Positions 1-12,700 of a DNA stretch of 64,000 bases are shown one piece after another. Position numbers and translations under genes: made by a program. The first letter of the stretch is position 1. Each line of letters begins with the position of its first letter. The notes beneath the pieces were generated by a model, which saw only the letters and a list, made by a program, of their open reading frames with translations, ran no database searches and was not told the DNA's origin. Location of the stretch: contig NC_079209.1 of NCBI RefSeq assembly GCF_026745355.1, positions 7,340,984 through 7,404,983 on the forward strand. The letters run 5' to 3'. Source of the DNA: Beta vulgaris subsp. vulgaris (lineage: Eukaryota; Streptophyta; Magnoliopsida; Caryophyllales; Amaranthaceae).

Positions 1-1013
1 TTGAGATTATTTATTTATCTTATAAGAACCGTGGATCTTATTTGGTAATTGAGTTATACCTATATAAAGGTACAGTTTACTGTTGGCTAGGTTCAACAGG
101 CAAGTTAGAAAGAATAAAAGAAGTTAAAAGAGTCTTGATGATAAGTTGTGAAACTTGTTAATTCTAAGATAAAAAGGAGTTTTGTGATTTATGTGATTAT
201 TAGCTATATATGTTGTGTGCTTGGTTGGTGTCAACACAAGTATAAAACGAATGCAACGTAAAGTGAAACGAGATAGGTTATAGACTTTAGACTGGTGCAC
301 GTCTAGAGTTGGACACTAAGGGTTGGGATTCATGGTGAGCGTGCCGTGAGTTTTCCTAGGATTGGATTGATCACCTTTCCTTATTAGTTAAAGGTTCCTC
401 GATATCGCAGGTCATTTTGGACTACGGAGTCATGACCGTATTTCCTATTTCAGTATAGACAACTCGTCCCATAGCAATTCCATTTAAAAGAAGAAATAAA
501 AGTTTAGAGTCCAGTTCAGTAAGAGTCATCTGCAGTTTGTTATATGTTTATTATTATTTACGTTGTAGTATCATGTTTAGGATTATTTATGCCTGATATG
601 TAGTACTCAGCTTTGCTGATTACGTGCTTGTCTGTGTTTGTGATCATGACTTTGCCTATTGATCCTGTGGTGATCCTTCGGGGGAGCAGAGTCAAGAAAG
701 CATTGACATTACAGGTTCGAAGATGCATACCATGGGGGAATCTGGAATGGAGAGGCTTTTGTGACATTAGTAGTACTTAAGTTGTTCTAGGAATTTATAT
801 TTCCAGACTTAGCTTTAAGTTGGTGTGTTTCAGTTCAAACATTGTTTGGTTCTTATTTCATAAGTTTAATAAAGTTGTTTTGTTTTTATAAGTTTTCCGC
901 TGCAAAATTCTGAGTAAGCCGAAACGTTTTCACACGGGCGATAATGCCTGGGTAATTCTCTAGATTTGTTATAAAAGTATTTTCTAGAAAGAGAGAATTA
1001 TCGGGGTGTTACA
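1..1013 (+). repeat. 3' part of a Ty3/gypsy-type LTR (cut by window edge)
   Basis: No credible gene is seen here. The stretch ends in CGGGGTGTTACA, a common 3' terminus of plant gypsy LTRs. About 120 bp before it is TTTTCCGCTGCAAAAT, a pattern that recurs in the same relative place in the solo LTR at 42895-44676 when that is read on the minus strand. No LTR start (TGTAACACCCC type) is visible, so the element runs off the left edge. The LINE-derived sequence starts right after the LTR end. The assignment to gypsy is inference from the end sequence; no protein domain is present. Confidence 0.55.
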
Positions 1014-1432
1014 GGAGTCGTCATAAAGCTTTGCGTTTTTGCCTTAATCCAGCTGGGGATGCTAGGGTTTTGGGGTTCAGAGCATTAAATGCTCTGTTTC
1101 TCTCTCCTTCAAAAGTCGAGTGGTTCAATCCAAGGAGTTTTAGAGTGGCTGTTCAGATGGATTATCTGGTGCGAAGTGATGGTTTTTCGATTAATCTTCT
1201 CCCCCTTTTCCAAAGAGGTAATGTTTTTCTTGTCAGTGCATTAAATGTGATAGAACATCTCCTTATGGAGCTCAACCCCTCTCCTAGTCTCTCTCTCCCC
1301 TGTGAGATGGTAGTTTTCTGCTATAAAAGGGGATCAAAGGTGAGTTATTACAAAACACCAAAAATCCCCTTTCTCTTTATTCCTTATTCTCATAATCATA
1401 ATATTTCTGTTACTGGTTGTTTGCATTTAAGT

Positions 1433-3083
1433 ATGAGTTCTTCTAATTCCTTTAAAGATGTTGTGCTTGCTAACCCTAACTCTAAAAATACTCCTCCCTC
1501 CATTGGTTCCTTTGATACTACTCCTTCTGCTATTATTGCTCCGTCGGCTTCTGAGCATGCTGATAAGAATGATACTACCCCCCCTCCCAAAGTGTCTTCC
1601 CCTCTTTCGAAAGACCCCCCCTGCATTCCCTGAATCATGTGTGTTAGATGACCTCCCTCAGGTTAAGAAAGATATTTCAGAGTTATCTAAGTCATGTTTA
1701 CTTGGCAAAATGTTGTCTGCTCCTTTAGATATTCGTACAATAATTTCTCGTACTAAGGCTGATTGGAGCATTATGAAAGGTGATGTTGATTATCTGGAAA
1801 TGGGGAATGGGTGGATCCTCCTGAGATTTGCTAATCCCCAGGACCTTGCTCTGGTCTGGAGTGAGCGTCCTTAGCATATCCAGGGGGATTTGCTAGTTCT
1901 CCAGCCTTGGAAGCCTTCTTTTGATCCTTACTTAGAGGAAATTAGGTGGGTTGATCTTTGGGTGAGAATCCCAAGGCTTCCCACTGAGTTACTCAATTTT
2001 GATTCGATTGCTAACTTGTTGGCTTCTAATGACATTGGTGCCTTGATCAAGCTTGATCAAAGGTCTCTCCTAAGAAACAAAATCAGGTTTGCACGTGCTT
2101 GTGTTCGTGTGGATATCCAAGGTCCTCTGTTGGAGTTTGCGGAGATCAGTAGGTCTGGTGATCTTGTGCATGGTTATGTTATATGGTACGAAGACTTTTC
2201 ATCAGGTTGTTCTTTCTGTGGTGAGTTTGCTCACTTGATTAATTTTTGTCCATTACTTAACTCTCCTAAGAAAGACATTACTATTCAGCTTATGAAGAAC
2301 CCTAAACATCACACTCTTTATAAAACACTTGCTAAGGCTGCTGGGCAAGACCCTAACACTACCACTGCTGAGCCAGCAAGAGTGGTTTGTGTTAAGCCCA
2401 TGCACCTAAGTAAGAAGTCCATTTCAAAACCTGTCAATGAGAAAAAATCTGAGTCTGCTAATGCTGCTGGTCTCCTTCCTATCCCTGCTGGTCAGATTAT
2501 TAATCATGGTATTATTATTAAGGATGCTTCTCCTTCTGTTACTAAGTTGCCTCCCCCAGACCATGGGAAAGGAAAAGGTAAGATGCTGGTGCCTAATCCT
2601 TACCATTCCAGTGACTCCTCTGATAATGAGGCTTTGATGTTCCTAAATCAAGTCTCTTCTCTTATTGCATCTGTTGGAGGAGAGTTGAAGAGCTCTCTGG
2701 CTGTAGGAGTGCCCCCCATGTTGTCTTTGCCTCCTGCCCAGCTTGATATTACTGCCCTTGTTGCTAATGAGTTTCAGCCAAACCAGTTGGTCACTGTGAC
2801 CAATCAGGTGAGTTTCAGTCCTGCTGCCCTCAATGATTCTGAGAATAACTACCTGCTGGATGATGAAACTTCTGATGATCTGGGTGAGTTAAATGCATTT
2901 GCGGAAAATTCTTTCCACTCTATTCATTCAGACAGCTCTCTTGTTAGGCAAATTCAACACATGGGGATGGATCCTTCCTTCCCTGTGGAGCTCTCATCTC
3001 ACTCTGGCTCAGCAAAAAGAAGAATTGAAGACAATGATTGTGATGATGATGCCTCTTCAGCCCTGAAGAGGAAGAGGAACTAA
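1433..3083 (+). pseudogene. LINE ORF1: RNA-binding gag-like protein (broken)
   Basis: ORF1 of the LINE, expected to coat the element RNA. The likely start is the ATG at 1433 (MSSSNSFKDVV...), preceding a Ser/Pro/Thr-rich N-terminus. The frame shifts in the C7 run at 1615-1621 and then continues through a DUF4283-like segment (about 1650-2170, with W-I/W-P-F-x-P and WVRIPRLP motifs). A TAG at 1872-1874 interrupts it. A zinc knuckle with C-x2-C-x4-H-x4-C spacing lies at about 2210-2250. The C-terminal third is low-complexity and acidic, ending in a KRKRN tail. One frameshift and one stop make it a pseudogene, although the frameshift could be a homopolymer sequencing error. Confidence 0.82.
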
Positions 3084-3160
3084 TTTTCAGCCCCCCTTCC
3101 CTTATTAGACATGGTTTATGCCTAGCTTTTGTTGGTTTTGTGGTCTGTAATTGTTAATCC

Positions 3161-6100
3161 ATGTCGATTGGTTTTTGGAATATCCATGGTGGTGTTAGAA
3201 AGCATGCTCTAGAAGAATCAAAGGACTTTTGTATTAGTAACAACATTAAAATTTTAATGTTGTGTGAGGTTAAAGCTCATTCCCCCCCCCCTCCCAAGTA
3301 ACTGCTAGTGCAGTTGGTTTCCATCTCTATGATTCAGTCCCTACTATAGGGTTTGGAGGGGGTATTTGGTTATCTTGGAAGAATTGTAGTATCAATCCCT
3401 TCTCTTTATCAGTTGTTTATAAATCATCTCGCTTTTTAGCATGTGAAATTAGCCTTTTAAATTTAAATATTCAATATATTGCGGTTTTTATTTATGCCCC
3501 AGCTCGCAAAGAATGGAAATCTGAGTTTTGGAATGAGCTAATTTTGTATGTAAATTCTTTATCCCTTCCCTTTGTAATATTAGGAGATTTTAATGAAATT
3601 TCTCAAATTTCGGATAAACTTGGTGGAGCTCAATACAACTCTTCCAGATCCCTAATCATGCAAAATCTTTTTAGTAATGTCTCTCGTATTGAAATAGCGT
3701 TTGTAGGCCAACGTTTTACTTGGCGTAAAAAGAAGGCTGGCCATAATTATATATATGAAAGGCTAGATAGAGGTGTTGCAAGTTCTTCTTGGCTTGGTAT
3801 TTTCCCGCAAGCTAAAATAAAGCACCATGTCTTTACATCATCTGACCACTGCCAAATCTCTTTAGACTACATGCCTAAAGAAAATACCAAGGCCCCCCCT
3901 TCAGATTTGAAAAGATGTGGTGTTCCAGGAAGGACTACGACGCTCTCGTCAAGAGAACTTGGTGTACTATATTTAATGGTTCTCATATGTTTAATTTTAC
4001 CCAAAAGTGTAAACTTCTAAAAGCCAACTCTAAGGAATGGAACAAGACCCAGTTTGGTAATATTTTTCGTCAAATCCGTCTAGTAGACCAGCAACTACTT
4101 GAAGTTCAATCTAAGTTATTATTGCTCCAAGACAATGTACCTCTCCAGAATAAGCAAAATATTTTGCTATCAAAGAGATCTAAGTTAATGGAATATAATC
4201 TTCAGTATTGGAAACTGAAAAGTAAAACCAATTTTCTCCTCCTAGGAGATACTAATTCTAAATTATCTCACAGCCGTCGTTAATAGCAAATGAGATCACT
4301 CAAGCTTTCAAGGAAAGATTTATCTCTAATCCTAATTGCTCATTTGACACTAATGTTGATTTTCATCTCCTCTCGCCTATGATCTCTCACAATGATAATT
4401 ATTTCTTGACTTCTATTTGCAACAAGGAAGAAATTAAGGTGGATGTGTTTGACCTTGCCCCGGATAAGTCACCGGGTCCTGATGGTTACCCCCCTTTCTT
4501 CTTCTAAAAGTACTGGGGCTTAATTGGTAATTCAGTCTGTCGGCCAGTCCAAGCCTTATTTCACTCTAGTAAAATGCTAAAAGAAATTAATCACACCTTC
4601 CTTGCCCTTATTCCAAAAATTGACAACCTGTCTACAGCTAACCACTTCCGCCCTATAAGTTTATGTTCAACTATCTATAAAATCATTTCGAAAATTCTTA
4701 CTAGTAGATTAAAAGTTGTTTTGGGAAAAATTATTCATCCCCTGCAAGGAGCCTTTGTTCCAGAAAGGTTGATCCAAGACAATATTCTTAAAGCCCATGA
4801 GGTGTTCCACGCATTTAGACATAAAACAGGTAAGGAAGGCTGGGTAGCTATTAAACTAGATGTGGAAAAAGCCTACGATAGATTGGAATGGGATTATATT
4901 CTCATTACGTTGGCAAAACTTGGTTTTAGCCCTGTTTGGATTCAGTGGATCCAAATCTGTATCTCTTCTGCGTCTTTCTCAGTCCTTGTCAATGGTATTC
5001 CGGGTGATCGATTTTTTCCCACTCGGGGAATCAGCCAAGGCGATCCCCTATCCCCATATCTATTTATTTTATGTGCGGAATTGCTTGCTAGAGAGCTTTC
5101 TCATGCAAGTAATAGTCCGGACAAGCTAGTAGGTGTGCAGATAGGTAGAACTGGTGTGAGAATTCCTTTCTTAACTTTCGCTGATGATACCATGATTTTT
5201 GCTAAGGCGTCAGATCTTAGCTGTCTGAAAATAAGACAAATTTTGGACAAATACTGTTCCATGTCTGGCCAGCTGGTTAATTATCATAAATCTGCTTTTC
5301 AATGCTCCCGAAATGTTTCTTCTTCTTCAAAAGCTAATTTTGCTGCCATTCTTGGAATGGTTGAAACGACTTCAATGGCAGACTATTTGGGTTGCCCTAT
5401 CATAGATTCCAGGGTCTCTAAGGAGACCTTTGTTGGGGTGATATCCAAAACTGTAAACCATCTCCCCAAGTGGAAGGCCAATGCGCTTTCTCAAGCTGGT
5501 AGAATGATGCTAATCCAGTCTAATCTGGCTTCGAAAGCCAGTTTTCAAATGCAAAGTTTCTCTCTCCCAAGGCAAGTTCTTATTAAACTGGATTCTACTT
5601 ATAGAAATTTTTTCTGGAACAAGGATATTTATGCGAAATCAGCTAACCTTATTGGTTGGCACAAAGTCTGTCAACCCAAAATATTTAGGGGAGTAGGGAT
5701 CCGTAAAGCAGAGGTGAATAATGTTGTGCTCCAGTTAAAATTACTTTGGAAGCTTATCTCCTCTCCTGACAACATTTGGGTCAATCTAGTCCGGAAGAAA
5801 TATGTTTTTAATGATGATCTTCTCTCTTCTAAAATTCGACCCTCTGCTTCCTGGCAATGGAAAAATCTGATGGCCCATCAAAAAGTTTTTAGACAAGGGC
5901 TCAGATGGATTATTGGGAATGGTCAAGATATAAAATTCTGGTCTGATAATTGGGTTTTCCAGTTTCCCCTCGCCTCTAAGGTGACTCCTACTCTTGGCAC
6001 TGAGGAGCCAATGGTTGGTGAGTGCTTTCTAGAGTCTGGCGTCTGGGATTATCCCAAGCTTCTCACTCTTGTTTCCCCCTCTATAGCCAAGATCATTGTC

Positions 6101-7243
6101 TCGCTCTTCCTTCCTGTGTACCCCCAAAAAGATAAGCTGGTGTGGGGTCTCACTGCGGATGGTGAATACTCTGTCAAATCAGGAGCTTCCCTTGTCCAAA
6201 GCATTCCGAGTGGTACCACTCAAAAAGTCGAGTTTAGTTGGATTTGGGATCTTTGTATCCCCCCAAAAATAAAAAATTTCCTCTGGAAAGCCTGTCATGA
6301 TGGGATTGCTACTACTAGTCGATTAGAAAAAAGCCATATCTTTGTCCCCCAAAATTGTTGTTTTTGTGACAACCCTTCAGAGACTTTGTGTCACTTATGT
6401 TTCGTATGTCCGTTCACAAGGGATGTCTTATCTTGCTTATCGGACAATTATCAGTGGCCCACTCTCCCTTTGTGGGTCTCTTCTCTGGATCTCTCTTCTT
6501 TTAGATCTGCTGTGGAAGTGTGTCACTCTAATCTCTCCTTGGTAGACTTAACTCTTTTTATAATTGCCTGGTGGCATGTCTGGTATTTTAGAAACAAAAT
6601 TGTTTTTAACAATGACAACACTTCCTTTTCTCAAGCTAGTGTCATTATTAGCTATTATGTCAGGAATTGGGATAAAGCTTCTTGCTCTCGGCCTGAAGAC
6701 ATTCCCCTTCGCCTCCCTCCTTCCTCTGCTACGAAGCTTCCCCCTCGTTCGGGCTCGAATCTTATTTGGGAGGCTCCGCCTCCCAACTTTTGTAAACTTA
6801 ACGTTGATGGGTCCAAGCTTGCAAATGGCCAAGCTGCCTATGGGTTTGTCATTCGGAATAATATGGGTGAAGTCTTTATGGCTTCGGCTAAAGCCCTAGG
6901 GGACCACCAGTCCATTATTTTAGCTGAAGCTATGGGTATGTATGAAGGTATAAAAGGAGCTAAGTCTCTTAGTATTATCAATCTGATTATAGAAGGTGAT
7001 AATCTGACGGTTATCAACTCCTTGAAGCAACTCCACAAGCCTCCCTGGTCTATTTCTAACATTATTTGTGATGCAGTTTCGCTGCTGCTTTGCTTTGACT
7101 CTGTGGTGATTCGGCATTGTTTTCGGGAGGCCAACCGTGCTGCAGATTTCATGGCGCACAAGGGTCATTGCTTCCAGAGTGTGCTGGTTTGGTCCCCCCA
7201 TATTGTATTGACTTTTCCCTTCTCATCCGCAAGGATGTTTTAG
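3161..7243 (+). pseudogene. LINE ORF2: endonuclease / reverse transcriptase / RNase H (broken)
   Basis: ORF2 starts at the ATG at 3161 (MSIGFWNIHGG, the usual opening of an APE-type endonuclease). The endonuclease continues to about 3880, including LGDFNEI and SSDHCQIS. Frameshifts lie in the C10 run at 3282-3291 and the C7 run at 3893-3899, plus a deletion or shift near 4260-4283 and a TAA at 4504-4506 just after the RT motif SPGPDG. From 4574 to 7243 the frame is open for 889 codons: RT with GISQGDPLSPYLF and the catalytic FADD box (about 5180), zf-RVT with Cys/His residues (about 6230-6430), and an RNase H domain (DGS about 6810, AE about 6925, EGD about 6995, H-x-x-REANRAAD about 7115). 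Function is target-primed reverse transcription of the element. Confidence 0.9.
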
Positions 7244-7313
7244 GTTGGCCTCCTCATTAAGGAAGGGTAACTTAAGTTTTTTTTCTCCGTATCAAAAAAA
7301 AAAAAAAAAAAAA

Positions 7314-7493
7314 TTGAAGTCAATCTTTTTTGCATTAAAAAAATGTAGACTTTTTTCGATGTATAATAAATTAAGCACTAATTGTTCTCTTCGATTGGAC
7401 CCTCCTAAACAGCTTTTTAATTGCATCAAATTTTAAACAAGTGATTTTAGTACTTGCTCAGGTTCAATTATACTAATGATTTTAATAAAGTAA
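7314..7493. other. Short non-coding spacer
   Basis: AT-rich spacer between the LINE poly-A and the MITE. Nothing recognisable in it. Confidence 0.5.
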
Positions 7494-7495
7494 TA

Positions 7496-7843
7496 CTCTT
7501 TTCGTCCTAAAATATAGTTTCCATTTTCCTTTTTTCGCGGTAATATATGCAAGTAAAATATAAGAGGGATAGTAAAGATTTTTTATTTATTGAAATAGAT
7601 GTTGTATGGGAAAAGATGATTTAAAGAGAGAGAATGGAGAATAATTGGTGAAAGAGCATTAATTGTAACATTTTGGTTGAATAAACAAAGGAAATAACAA
7701 AATTCAAGAAGGAAATAAATGATGGGACACAGTTCTTTTTAGACAATAAATTACGAAAAAATGTGGAACTAAATATGGAAATGGAAATTATATTTTGGGA
7801 CACCCAAAATGAAAATGGGAACTATATTTTGGAATTGAGGGAG
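7496..7843. mobile_element. Stowaway-like MITE, 348 bp, TA target duplication
   Basis: The two ends are inverted repeats: the left end reads CTCTTTTCGTCCTAAAATAT and the reverse complement of the right end reads CTCCCTCAATTCCAAAATAT. Both continue into a shared AGTTxCCATTTT block. A TA dinucleotide flanks each side (7494-7495 and 7844-7845), the target site of Tc1/mariner-type elements. The CTCCCT start is the Stowaway signature. There is no coding capacity. Confidence 0.82.
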
Positions 7844-8137
7844 TAGCCTTGTTACAATTAGAATTTGGTTAATAAATGCTTGTATTGAATTTTTCAAATT
7901 TTTTTCCAATTGGTGGCCTTTGAAAAAAAAAATTCATTTAGAAGTTAGATTTTATCATTTCATCAATTATTTTTATATTCAAGCATTGCTCCGATATCAG
8001 CTAGTGAACAAGAATTTTTCATATACTCATAAGCATGACTAGTTTTTCTTTCCATGGTTAAAATAAATAAATAAATAAGCATGCAATAGATCTAGAGTCA
8101 CTAATCTTCAACGCCTCAAGTACAAGTATATACCTAC

Positions 8138-8330
8138 CAAGTTAAGCTTGGGGCGTCTAGTGAAAAGGAGAGCACCTTCCAATCCTAAAGATTATGGGTT
8201 CAATCCTTACCAGCGGCACTTTCGGTGTCGAGATCCTCATATTTTTTCTCTTTCCACTCCTAAAATGTCTAGTCCGCTAACATAAATAAGGTTGACTTGT
8301 GAGAGGTTTTGTTCTAATAGGGCTACACAT
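8138..8330 (+). repeat. SINE-like interspersed repeat, copy 1
   Basis: A tRNA-like promoter is suggested by a possible A box (GGCGTCTAGTGAAAAGG) followed by a B-box-like GGTTCAATCC about 50 bp later. The tail (TGTCTAGTCCGCTAAC, then GGTTGACTTGTGAGAGGTTT) matches the tail of a second copy at 22600-22790. Two dispersed copies make this a repeat family; its SINE nature is inferred. Confidence 0.45.
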
Positions 8331-8339
8331 CTTATCTAC

Positions 8340-9690
8340 CTTTAAGAAAGTGAAAATACTATCTTTCTTAAGTAGCATATCTTTGACCAAAAACTTAAGA
8401 GTCGAATTATTTCTCTTTTAGAAATTGTAGTAACCCTTGTGTGAATCTTGAATCCTCTTTGCACAAATTTTTACCTCCAAATAAGCTATGCTAAGAGTTA
8501 AATTTGATTGAAAAAAAAGTATTTTATATCTTAAGTCCAATAAGTGGATCGTCCAATGAGCCCACAAGGCATACAAAGCCTATTAAAGTCCATTAAAACA
8601 AAAAACAAAAAAAAGTCAATAACTGGTTATTACCGCATGCCCTTGAGAAAGTGGGTTAATTGAAATGATTAAGTAAGGGATTGAAACTTTAATAGTTGAG
8701 TTTCCCTATTAATGATGAATGACATTATGGCTTAAACATTGAGATTCTAGACCCATTTCTCAACTGTTCTAATCCTATAATGATGGTTTTCTCTTATGAA
8801 AGTCAAGTTTGACGGAGTTCATGTGCACTAGTTAGGATTGATCTTGGGACCTTCTTCATCTATTTGAGAACGAGTTGTGACTCTTGAATGCCTTAGTATA
8901 CTCTAATTGATGGTTGAAACTTTTGATAGTGTCAAATTTGCACCATACATTAGCCTATCCCATATATTCCTAAGTCATTGGTACATATTAATGATGGTTA
9001 TGCTTTAAGAGTTTGCATAGATCGTCCATTGCTTTGTGAACCATGTTCCAATAGATGACTTTGGCTTATTATTTATGTTTATGCTTGATTAGAGTTGTGG
9101 TTTAAGCCTCTTAAGAATTAGAAAACCCTCGCGAGACCTCACTCACCCTTGAAAGCGATCTAGGGGTTCAAGGAATATGAATTAGTCATACTAATTTTCA
9201 TTGGTAACACAGATTGAACCACAACTTAACTGCAATTAGGTTTGCAATATTATTCTAGCTAGAGTCACTAATCTTGAACTCCTAGCACTACTATTCAGTT
9301 AATTAATTAATCTAGTTGCTTATTTATAGTTTAAAAACAAAATATGCTAGTGTCAATTTTTCCTAAAACAAAAGTAGACTATTATAATTAGACCAAGAAT
9401 ATAAGATGTGGTGCTCTATCATATGAAAATCAACGCTTTAAAAGAAAATTTTAATGTAAGTTTCAAATTGCTTTTTCTTGGTCTTCAACATCGAATTAAT
9501 ATTCTAATTGCTACCATTAACATATATATTACCTTATATTACCTATAAAAAAGCCCAGTAACCACTAAAAATATACAATTGAGTTGTATTCCACTAATTA
9601 ATAATGTCATCTCTAGTGGGTCGATTTACTCACTGGGTAGACAAAGTTTCTTCAAAATCTTAATAAGTATAATAATTTGTACATATTTGT
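8340..9690. other. Non-coding stretch downstream of NPF gene 1
   Basis: AT-rich, stops in all frames, no recognisable repeat ends. It lies 3' of gene 1 (minus strand), so it includes that gene's 3' UTR and terminator region near 9600-9700, but no clear poly-A signal could be fixed. Confidence 0.5.
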
Positions 9691-9701
9691 TTGTGTTTAA
9701 T

Positions 9702-12700
9702 CTAAATTGCGAAAAAGGAACCCAATGGATCATTATGGCGCAGTAACACTGCTGGTGGCTTGTCGAAAACGTTTTTTTTCGATTCTCTAAAGCGATAAAA
9801 GCTTACCACCACGACATAGACAAGAAGATTTGCAGCACTTAGTGAAGCTAAGACCCAGAAATAGTTGTCTAAGCGACTTTTGTTAAATGAAGTTTGGAAC
9901 CAATTTTCCCCGGTAACTTTTTGGCTAATCCTTCCAACTAAATAAACTGTGATTGGACTCACCATGTAACCGATTCCGGATGCTCCCAACGCAAAATGTA
10001 CAGAATAACGACTCATAGGTGCCGGAAATTGATCCGAAAGAATATCAATTGCACTCGCTTCAAGAATTCCATCTAAGGCACCAAGCAAAGAAAATTGTGG
10101 CAAAAGCCAAAATATACTCATAGGTGTTTTTTCGTCTGGCTTGTCGAGTAGATTGTGAAGTTTCACGATTTCCAGCCTTTTTCTCTCTACCATTGCGGCT
10201 GTGATGCAACATAATGTAGAACATACCATTGCCACTGCAATTCCGACAGGAGGCACCCATCGTTTACGAGAGCTTGAGGTGCCAACGATTTCATCGGCAA
10301 TCATTTCAAAGAGCTTAGAGAAAAGTATGTTTGCGAGCACATTGAAGAACAAAAAGACTAAAGAAGGGTCTAATTCAGTCTTCATATTCTCTGCTTGCTC
10401 CATGAAGTATGTATCACCTAAGGAAGATATAAGTCCGCAAAGTATGAAGGTCATCCACAAAGGAACAATTCGTATAAATATCTTAGTTGCTTCAATTTCG
10501 GTCACCCTACAAAGCCTCCATCTACTTCCTTCTTGTTGATTAAGACTTGGTTCTGGTAGTATAATAGCAGCCTTGTCGAGACACCTATATAGAAACATGA
10601 AACATGTTAGTTAAGAAATTAAATGCGATGTTACACTAACAACCATCATCTTGAATAATAGAGTTGACTCATCTGTATCCATAAGGCCATGACTTCATTC
10701 ATAATCCTGACTCATTATTATCATTTGACATAGAAAAAATTTGTTACAAAGAAGAGATATAGTGAACTGCATAACCTCTATTTCCTCTATTGTGTTAGTC
10801 AATGACAAACCCATCCAGACTCCTTTCGCTTATCTAGAGGAATTAGACAAGGGGGCCCTCTATCTCCTTACATCTTCATCCTCTAATAGAGTACCTCGCA
10901 TCCATTATCAATGAGACTTGTCAGGACTTATCTTAGACCCCTTTTACATTTGGGAAGTCTAAACTCTTTGTGTCCCACTTTGCTATTTGAGGATGATATA
11001 ATGTTCTTTGGAGAAGCAAACGTCAGAACAGCTAATGATATGGTTCATTCTTTAGATATGTTCCATAGCATGCCTGACCTTCAAATGAATCCCCAAAAAG
11101 TTCGGTGTATTTTTTCAAGAACACTGACCATAAGATAAGGGATCTTATCTCCACTAGGCTCCAAATTTAGCCAAGCATGGACCTAGGCTTATACTTAGGC
11201 TTCCTCTCACTACACTACGAATTGTATTAGCCTCCTTGTCTCTATCTCTAAAGCCATTAACTCTACTTGCCGCAAGTTATTTTGGGGCGTTAAAGAGGGT
11301 GAAACTAAGGTAGCTACCATCTCTTGGGATAAGATAAGTGGACTAGAGAGCTAGGGGGTTTGGGCCCAAGACAGAATAACATTACAAATAAGATCTCCCT
11401 TACAAAATTGGGTTGGAAAAAGAACTCCTATGACAACCTAGCTGCAAAAGTAATTTACCAAAAATATTGTACAAGAAGAAATTGCCCCAATTAATTAAGA
11501 CTTTTAGCAGGAGATCCCATGTATGACAAGATATGGGGAGACAGTGGGAAATCTTCTCTAAATACTTTCGGTGGAGGGGGTAACAGATCTCCTTCTGACA
11601 TGACATTTGGACTCCCTTTGGTCCTTTGAGAAATCTTGTTCAAGGATCCATGACATCTCAAGAGGATTGTGGCATGGTGGCCAGTACTATCAATGACCTA
11701 ACCTGGAATCTATAGGACTTATCCCTCCCCCTGCCCACTGATATAGTCTTTTGGATTTTAGAAATCCCCTCCTACCTGACCAGAAGGACACCATGTATGT
11801 TTGATGGCCAAAGGAAACTATTTTGACTCTAAAAAAATTTACAAACAAGAATGGCAGAAGAAAATCAACCCAAATACCCCTCACCTTAATTGGAAGAAGT
11901 TATGGGACACTATCTGTCTCCCTAAGATCCAGAACTTTCTATGGATCTGCCTCTGGGATAGCCTACCCACTAGAGCCTCCCTCCACAAGAGAGACTTTCT
12001 AGATAACCCAAACTGCTCATTCTGTCAGACGGTTGAAAAAAATTAGAAAACATATTATGAGAGATTGTCCTATAGCTAAGGAGATTTGGAACAAGCTAAA
12101 TCCCCCCCCCCCCAACCAAACTTCTATAATACACCCTTTAATGACTAGCTCTTGATCAATATATCATCCGAGGATCGAATGACAAACCACCACAACATAC
12201 CATGGGCAACGGGGTTCTCCTTTATGTGTTGGAGAATCTGGATTACATGGAACCAATGGGTCTTTAATTGTAAGGACCTTAAACTGGAACACTTTTTAAA
12301 ACAATCCTTTTTTCTTGCAGTTGAATTATCTTGCTCTAGACCTAGCCTCACCAGAGGACCACAAACAAACACCTTTGAACCATTCTAGGACCATTATTTT
12401 ACTATAGTTGTGGATGTCTCTTTTTGCTTTTCCTCCCTCTCAACAGGTATGGGGGCAACTTGCAGAACCAAATCAGGTATATGGATCGAAGTTGTAGCCA
12501 ATGACTCAAATTTTGCAGAACTCGCTGCCATCAAACTAGCCTTGGACGGGGAAAATGAGAGGAAGTGGCCTGACTGTATCATCTTATCTCACTCCGCTAT
12601 TGCTGGGGATAATGTTATGGGGGTCACCGGAATTCGTGATAGATATGCTAACATTACAAGCATATCCATGGAGGCCCTGAAGGAAGGATGGGTGCTGCGG

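Larger units (their letters stand above)
1014..7313 (+). mobile_element. L1-type LINE, nearly full length, decayed
   Basis: This is a non-LTR retrotransposon with the plant L1 layout: ORF1 (DUF4283-like domain plus CCHC knuckle), then ORF2 (endonuclease, reverse transcriptase, zf-RVT, RNase H), then a 3' UTR and a poly-A run at 7294-7313. Several frameshifts and stops break both ORFs, so it cannot be autonomous as written. Three frameshifts fall exactly in C homopolymers (1615-1621, 3282-3291, 3893-3899). The 5' boundary is uncertain because no target-site duplication was recognised by eye; the end of the neighbouring LTR is taken as the left limit. Confidence 0.9.

Noticed and set aside
558..767. 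69-codon minus-strand frame
   Set aside because: Lies inside LTR sequence; no domain or composition suggesting a protein.
1396..1638. Minus-strand frame over LINE ORF1
   Set aside because: Shadow of the Ser/Pro-rich start of ORF1 on the opposite strand.
7621..7803. Minus-strand 60-codon frame
   Set aside because: Lies within the MITE; AT-rich and without features.
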